The position numbers and the translations under genes are program-made. 7,833 bases of DNA from Candidatus Bathyarchaeota archaeon (GTDB lineage: Archaea; Thermoproteota; Bathyarchaeia; Bathyarchaeales; Bathycorpusculaceae): assembly GCA_030673805.1 (NCBI GenBank), contig DAOVIH010000047.1:1-7833 (forward strand). The letters run 5' to 3'. The notes under the pieces were generated by a model that saw only the letters and a list, made by a program, of their open reading frames with translations, had not been told where the DNA came from and ran no database searches. Each line of letters opens with the position of its first letter. Position 1 is the stretch's first letter. Below are positions 5,184 to 7,833 of the stretch, piece by piece.

Positions 5184-5356
5184 AAGGAAAACACACAAAG
5201 CCCTCATTTTTAGCTTTCAAGTTGAGACGTCTGAGGCAACCGTTTACAGAGATGGATTGGTCAATACACAAGAAACTTTAGAATTGTGGTTGCCCTTGCA
5301 GTCGCAAGACCAAAACGATGATTCCAACGTTAAAAACCACTCTTTTGCAGGTTACG

Positions 5357-5364
5357 TTTAAATA
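5357..5364 (+). promoter_or_regulatory. TTTAAATA TATA box
   Basis: TTTAAATA is a strong archaeal TATA match. On the plus strand it would start transcription near 5387-5390, about 98 bases before the aIF1A start. The box reads well in both orientations (TATTTAAA), so a minus-strand start near 5335 cannot be excluded. AACGTTAAA flanks it at 5326-5334 and 5381-5389. Confidence 0.45.
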
Positions 5365-5453
5365 GTCTGCAGAGAACACAAACGTTAAAGGTCTCTTTTG
5401 GGAAGAGATAGGTAGGCAATTATTGGGCCACTCTTTTCTCTTATGGGTTGTTC

Positions 5454-5461
5454 TATTTTTA
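5454..5461 (+). promoter_or_regulatory. TATA-like box suggesting a leaderless aIF1A mRNA
   Basis: TATTTTTA is centred about 28 bases before the GTG at 5486. Transcription would then start at or within a few bases of the start codon. This fits the absence of any SD site before that codon. Confidence 0.4.
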
Positions 5462-5485
5462 GACAACTAAAATCGACCTCATCGT

Positions 5486-5800
5486 GTGATTAAGTTGGGA
5501 AAACGCCAAGTTAGGAGCGAGGAATACCTCAAGAAGATGGTGCTTCCTAGTGAATACGACGTATTGGGAATAACTACTAAGGTTTTGGGGGCCGAGAGGT
5601 TCATGGTGAAATGCCAAGATGGTAAAGAACGATTATGTCGAATCCGCGGCAAAATGAAAAAGCGTGCCTGGGTTAGAGAAGGCGATGTTGTTCTGGTGTC
5701 TCCATGGGACTTTCAAAAAGACACACGTGGAGATATCTTTTGGCGGTACCGAAGAAACCAGACCGAATGGCTCAGAGCCAAAGGATACCTTCGCATTTAA
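5486..5800 (+). CDS. Archaeal translation initiation factor 1A (aIF1A)
   Basis: 104 residues, the usual length for the family. aIF1A binds the A site of the small ribosomal subunit during initiation and helps recruit the mRNA and initiator tRNA. The S1/IF1-type OB fold spans about residues 22-90. Hallmarks seen: VLPSEYDVLGITTKVLGAERFMVKC, DGKERLCRI, GKMKKRAWVREGDVVLVSPWDFQ, and the C-terminal WRYRRNQTEWLRAKGYL. The usual RIPGK reads RIRGK here, a Pro-to-Arg change in the basic loop. The start is GTG 5486. GTG 5484 would hit TGA at once, and no SD site precedes either, so a leaderless mRNA is likely. The OB-fold protein gene begins 15 bases after the stop, so the two are probably co-transcribed. 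Confidence 0.96.
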   Translation: MIKLGKRQVRSEEYLKKMVLPSEYDVLGITTKVLGAERFMVKCQDGKERLCRIRGKMKKRAWVREGDVVLVSPWDFQKDTRGDIFWRYRRNQTEWLRAKGYLRI

Positions 5801-5802
5801 AC

Positions 5803-5808
5803 GGATGA
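5803..5808 (+). promoter_or_regulatory. GGATGA ribosome binding site for a TTG start
   Basis: GGATGA sits 7 bases before TTG 5816. The nearby ATG at 5805 overlaps this site and runs into TGA after four codons, so the TTG is the real start. Confidence 0.55.
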
Positions 5809-5815
5809 AGATAAA

Positions 5816-6478
5816 TTGAGAGTTGGAAAATCCATAGGTGAAGACCTAGCTGTCATAGCCGAGAAACATGGGGTTGGCGAAGACCTCCTTTTTGAAGCCA
5901 TGTTAAATGCAACCAAAAACGAGCAAGCTGAATGTGGCGATCTTTTGGTTAGGTTCCGCGGCAAAGCAGATAACACACTGATTTTTCTGATTACAAAGAA
6001 TTTGAAGGTGGTCGCCCAAATCAGGGTATCACCAAACTTTCTTTACAGACAAGAAAATCCAATACGTCAGTTCATGAACTGCAGAAAAATTCTAAAAATC
6101 AGGGCTAAAAACGATAAAACTGGAGGCACCAAATCGATTCAAGAGCTACGAAGCGGAATGAAGGGAGTGGAATTGGAGGCTAAAGTTATCAGTGTATCCG
6201 AGCCAAGATATGTGACTTCAAAGTTTGGCACTCAATGCTGCTTTGCCAAGGTAGTGTTGGCTGATGAGACTGGACAAATAGAGCTTTGTCTTTGGAATCA
6301 GGATTCAAAACTGCTTTCGCTTGGGGACACGATTCAAATTGAGAATGGAAGAGTATCTAGGTTTAGAGGCAAGACACAACTAAGCCTCTCCAGAGGAGGG
6401 TCAATAAACATCACCAAAGACAAATCTAACCCCATATCTTTTGAAGTGCCAATAGAGACCTTCCCCAAAGTTTGCTAA
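5816..6478 (+). CDS. OB-fold nucleic-acid-binding protein, RPA/SSB-like, with unusual N-terminal domain
   Basis: 220 residues from TTG 5816. Residues about 113-200 look like an RPA/SSB-type OB fold: GMKGVELEAKVISVSEPRYV, a polar loop, FAKVVLADETGQIELCLW, LGDTIQIENGRVSRFRGKTQLSLSRGGSI. The DETGQIELCLW and IENGRVSRFRGKTQLSL strands closely follow the pattern of archaeal single-strand DNA-binding proteins. Residues 1-105 form a separate domain: a helix at 7-33, then strands, with VSPNFLYRQENPIRQFM at about 71-87. I do not recognise it. No zinc finger is seen, and the tail after the OB fold is short. The gene follows aIF1A by 15 bases, so RNA binding tied to translation is as plausible as a replication or repair role. 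Confidence 0.85.
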   Translation: MRVGKSIGEDLAVIAEKHGVGEDLLFEAMLNATKNEQAECGDLLVRFRGKADNTLIFLITKNLKVVAQIRVSPNFLYRQENPIRQFMNCRKILKIRAKNDKTGGTKSIQELRSGMKGVELEAKVISVSEPRYVTSKFGTQCCFAKVVLADETGQIELCLWNQDSKLLSLGDTIQIENGRVSRFRGKTQLSLSRGGSINITKDKSNPISFEVPIETFPKVC

Positions 6479-6575
6479 TACTGAATTCAGAAAAGAAACG
6501 ATTTTCGAGTTAACCCACTTCAACTGTTTCCTCCTAACCATCCTTCCAAACCTTAACATACATCGACGCTTTAGC

Positions 6576-6606
6576 ATTTTAAGATAGGCAATTAATTGGA
6601 GTTGGA
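6576..6606 (+). promoter_or_regulatory. TATA-like box and SD-like site of the 68-residue gene
   Basis: CATTTTAAGATA (about 6575-6586) lies 29-40 bases before ATG 6615, placing transcription near 6606. GGAG (6598-6601) and TTGGAA (6602-6607) are weak SD candidates. This supports a separate promoter rather than read-through from the OB-fold gene. Confidence 0.35.
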
Positions 6607-6614
6607 ACGAAAAT

Positions 6615-6821
6615 ATGGTCACTAAAGGCCAACGCAGATTGGGCAGAACAATAAGAAACCTTCAAAGAAGTGTAGAACTAAGCTCCAAAGAAAGTTTGGC
6701 AAAAGAGCTAGAAAAAAAATACAAAGAAAAAGCCCAAAAGCTTTCAAACCTCGCAGAAGATTCGCCAATACAAAGGTTAGGCAGCCACTTAATTCGCCCC
6801 AAAGACTCAACAGAACCCTAG
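6615..6821 (+). CDS. Small basic helical protein, 68 residues
   Basis: The N-terminal part is very basic (KGQRRLGRTIRNLQRS). A long amphipathic stretch with many Lys and Glu follows (SSKESLAKELEKKYKEKAQKLSNLAED, about residues 23-49) and should form a helix or short coiled coil. The C-terminus is polar. There is no membrane segment, cysteine or histidine cluster. The composition fits a nucleic-acid- or ribosome-associated accessory protein, but I know no family. ATG 6615 has a TATA-like box at a good distance and a weak SD site. The minus-strand frame across the same bases (6622-6915) gives a Leu/Cys-rich product without sensible signals, so the plus strand is favoured. Confidence 0.55.
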   Translation: MVTKGQRRLGRTIRNLQRSVELSSKESLAKELEKKYKEKAQKLSNLAEDSPIQRLGSHLIRPKDSTEP

Positions 6822-6960
6822 GTTTTCCTAAACAAGTAGACATTACACTGCAAAGCATGCAACTCAAAACACAGAACCTAGCGGCTAGCCCCGCCAAAAA
6901 AAGCGCCAGTCTCAACTTTTAATAGTGCATGGACATTAAGCGAAGACGACTCTAACGGAA

Positions 6961-6989
6961 CAAAAAAGGGCAAGGCGACTAGCCCCTTC
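6961..6989 (-). terminator. Intrinsic-terminator-like hairpin on the minus strand
   Basis: In minus-strand order AAGGGGC pairs with GCCCTTT through seven pairs (one G-U) with a 10-base loop, and the T run continues to TTTTTTG. This is the best hairpin-plus-T structure in the window. It faces a minus-strand transcript from the 7000-7200 region, where no solid gene is seen. Confidence 0.5.
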
Positions 6990-7146
6990 AAAACTTACTA
7001 TCCTCCCCAATAAAGCCAGTCACCAAAGTTTTGGTCCACCCAGAAAAGATAACTTAATCAAAAGTCTTTGCGTCCAAAAAACTGCGAGACCAAAGAAGTT
7101 AGAGCCAGCTTTGAACTGCTCTAAGAATACTTCCCTTGACTTTGGC

Positions 7147-7175
7147 CTGTTCAAGTTTTTGAACACACTGTTCAA
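7147..7175. promoter_or_regulatory. Inverted and direct CTGTTCAA cluster, possible operator
   Basis: TGTTCAA (7148-7154) and TTGAACA (7159-7165) are perfect inverted repeats with a 4-base spacer. CTGTTCAA recurs at 7168-7175, exactly 21 bases after its first copy at 7147-7154, which is two helical turns. The cluster sits just upstream of the TATA-like ATTAATAAG (7185-7193) of the DUF4382 gene, where an activator or repressor dimer could bind. Confidence 0.45.
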
Positions 7176-7216
7176 AAGCATTGAATTAATAAGCACTTTA
7201 TCGTTTGTTTTTGTTC

Positions 7217-7221
7217 GGTGA
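7217..7221 (+). promoter_or_regulatory. GGTGA ribosome binding site of the DUF4382 gene
   Basis: GGTGA lies 7 bases before ATG 7229, an ideal archaeal SD arrangement that fixes the start. Confidence 0.65.
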
Positions 7222-7228
7222 AAAAGAA

Positions 7229-7833
7229 ATGGCTATCAGTAACAAACGCTCAAGGTTGTTTGCCCTATCCGGCGTCGTTGTAGCCATCGCAATAATCGCG
7301 GCTTTTGTCTCAGCAGGAACCATTTTTCCAGTTTTGGACCCTTCTGCAGATCGTCCTGAGCTTGGCAAGCCAATGCTAACAGTTTTGGTGACGGATAAAC
7401 CCGTGGAACTAAAAGAACTCTGGATAACAATTGATTTGGCGCAAATACAAGATCAAGACGGAAACTTGGTTGACTTACCATTAGAACTCTCAGAACGTTT
7501 TGATCTGCTCGAACTCCAAGACGGTTTGTCTGAAACCCTCACTTCAACCGAATTAGATCCGGGAAGCTATACCAAGATCAACTTGCATATCGCCGAAGCT
7601 ACTGCCATAGTAGTTGGTGAGGAAGACTCAGAGGACACTGAAATTCCGCTTAGAGTTCCAAGTGGAGTACTAAAAGTTCAGTTGAAACCACACTTATCCT
7701 TGGTAGAGGGGGAGTCCGCAACCGTAGTCATCGACCTTCAACCCGAAAATCCTAAAAGTGTGCATGTGAGCAGAAGCCTAAACTTGCGGCCAGTGATCAA
7801 AGCCATAGTTGAGACTCCACAAGAAACAGCATC
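7229..7833 (+). CDS. DUF4382 protein, membrane-anchored or secreted, C-terminus cut by window edge
   Basis: 201 codons are visible and the frame is still open at the window edge. A basic N-terminus (residues 5-9) is followed by a hydrophobic segment at about 10-33 (LFALSGVVVAIAIIAAFVSAG), a signal anchor or signal peptide. From about residue 47 the sequence follows the DUF4382 pattern: GKPMLTVLVTDKPVELKELWITID, then FDLLELQDG, LDPGSYTKINLHI, an acidic loop EEDSEDTE, LRVPSGVLKVQLKP, and LNLRPVIKAIVE at about 186-197. This beta-sandwich-type domain occurs in exported proteins of archaea and bacteria, and its function is not established. The mature protein should face outwards, probably in or near the cell envelope. 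A strong SD site supports the start. A repeat cluster upstream (7147-7175) suggests its own regulated promoter. Confidence 0.88.
   Translation, partial: MAISNKRSRLFALSGVVVAIAIIAAFVSAGTIFPVLDPSADRPELGKPMLTVLVTDKPVELKELWITIDLAQIQDQDGNLVDLPLELSERFDLLELQDGLSETLTSTELDPGSYTKINLHIAEATAIVVGEEDSEDTEIPLRVPSGVLKVQLKPHLSLVEGESATVVIDLQPENPKSVHVSRSLNLRPVIKAIVETPQETA

Larger units (their letters stand above)
5184..5485 (+). other. Structured 302-base intergenic region before aIF1A
   Basis: No convincing gene is seen. Contents in order: GTGGTT (5286-5291) can pair with AACCAC (5335-5340), enclosing the hairpin CTTGC-agtc-GCAAG (5295-5308). TCTTTT follows directly at 5341-5346. TTTAAATA (5357-5364), the best TATA box in the window, comes next. 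The hairpin TCTCTT-ttggg-AAGAGA (5392-5408) and a T-rich stretch ending at 5460 follow. The sequence ACGTT(T)AAA occurs three times, beginning near 5327, 5354 and 5382. A small RNA between about 5388 and 5460, or an RNA ending at about 5346, is possible. Otherwise the region may be a long, regulated leader of aIF1A. Confidence 0.35.
6822..7228. other. 407-base stretch without a supported gene
   Basis: The plus strand here is rich in A and C. It holds two near-identical GCGRCTAGCCCC copies (6881-6892 and 6975-6986), the first able to form GCGG-ctagcc-CCGC. It also has a minus-strand terminator-like hairpin (6961-6989), a near-palindrome ACCAAA-gt-TTTGGT (7022-7035), and the CTGTTCAA cluster before the last gene (7147-7175). 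A 53-codon minus-strand frame (7181-7020) lies upstream of the terminator but lacks a clear start signal. Confidence 0.4.

Noticed and set aside
5278..5466. 62-codon minus-strand frame before aIF1A
   Set aside because: It has no start signal and runs across TATA boxes and hairpins; the region is better explained as regulatory or RNA.
6622..6915. 97-codon minus-strand frame opposite the 68-residue gene
   Set aside because: It has a Leu/Cys-rich translation with no family likeness. The plus strand has a promoter-like box, a weak SD site and a sensible basic helical product.
7236..7481. 81-codon minus-strand frame inside the DUF4382 gene
   Set aside because: It overlaps a well-supported coding region with a recognised domain and strong SD site; it is a shadow frame.
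1..7833. CRISPR array, tRNA/rRNA, insertion sequence or defence cassette
   Set aside because: No regular spaced repeats, no T-loop or CCA-end motifs, no transposase or nuclease motifs, and no long terminal inverted repeats were seen on either strand.

Overview
The window looks archaeal. It encodes archaeal translation initiation factor 1A (aIF1A) and an RPA-type single-strand-binding OB-fold protein. Several genes have GGTGA or GAGGTGA Shine-Dalgarno (SD) sites, TTTAAATA-like TATA boxes are present, and TTG and GTG starts are common. Moderate A+T, many short membrane proteins of unknown function and small zinc ribbons fit Bathyarchaeia or a related TACK lineage. That placement is an inference from style, not from a database match.

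Layout. Bases 1-1870 are read on the minus strand: a zinc-ribbon protein cut by the left edge, possibly preceded by a tiny basic peptide; a 121-residue conserved-looking protein; a two-CBS-domain protein; and a two-helix membrane protein. Pyrimidine-rich terminator-like tracts follow three of these genes, and two of the tracts share a 16-base motif. Bases 2100-4270 are read on the plus strand: an eight-helix membrane protein, a 45-residue double-CxxC protein and a bile acid:sodium symporter family (BASS/SBF) transporter whose N-terminal helix is interrupted by an in-frame TAA. At 4354-5183 two small membrane proteins diverge around a 10-bp tandem repeat.

Bases 5184-5485 are non-coding but hold a hairpin, a strong TATA box and a phased ACGTT repeat. 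They precede the aIF1A and OB-fold gene pair, the clearest operon here. A small basic helical protein follows. About 400 non-coding bases then carry a minus-strand terminator-like hairpin and an inverted/direct CTGTTCAA cluster, before a secreted or membrane-anchored DUF4382 protein cut by the right edge.

Apart from the aIF1A/OB-fold pair, the genes do not form a recognisable pathway. I see no CRISPR array, tRNA, rRNA, insertion sequence or known defence cassette. No complete new system is evident. The points most worth a second look are the interrupted transporter, the CBS gene with an in-frame tail beyond its stop, the shared terminator motif, the OB-fold partner of aIF1A, and the structured intergenic regions at 5280-5410 and 6960-7180.
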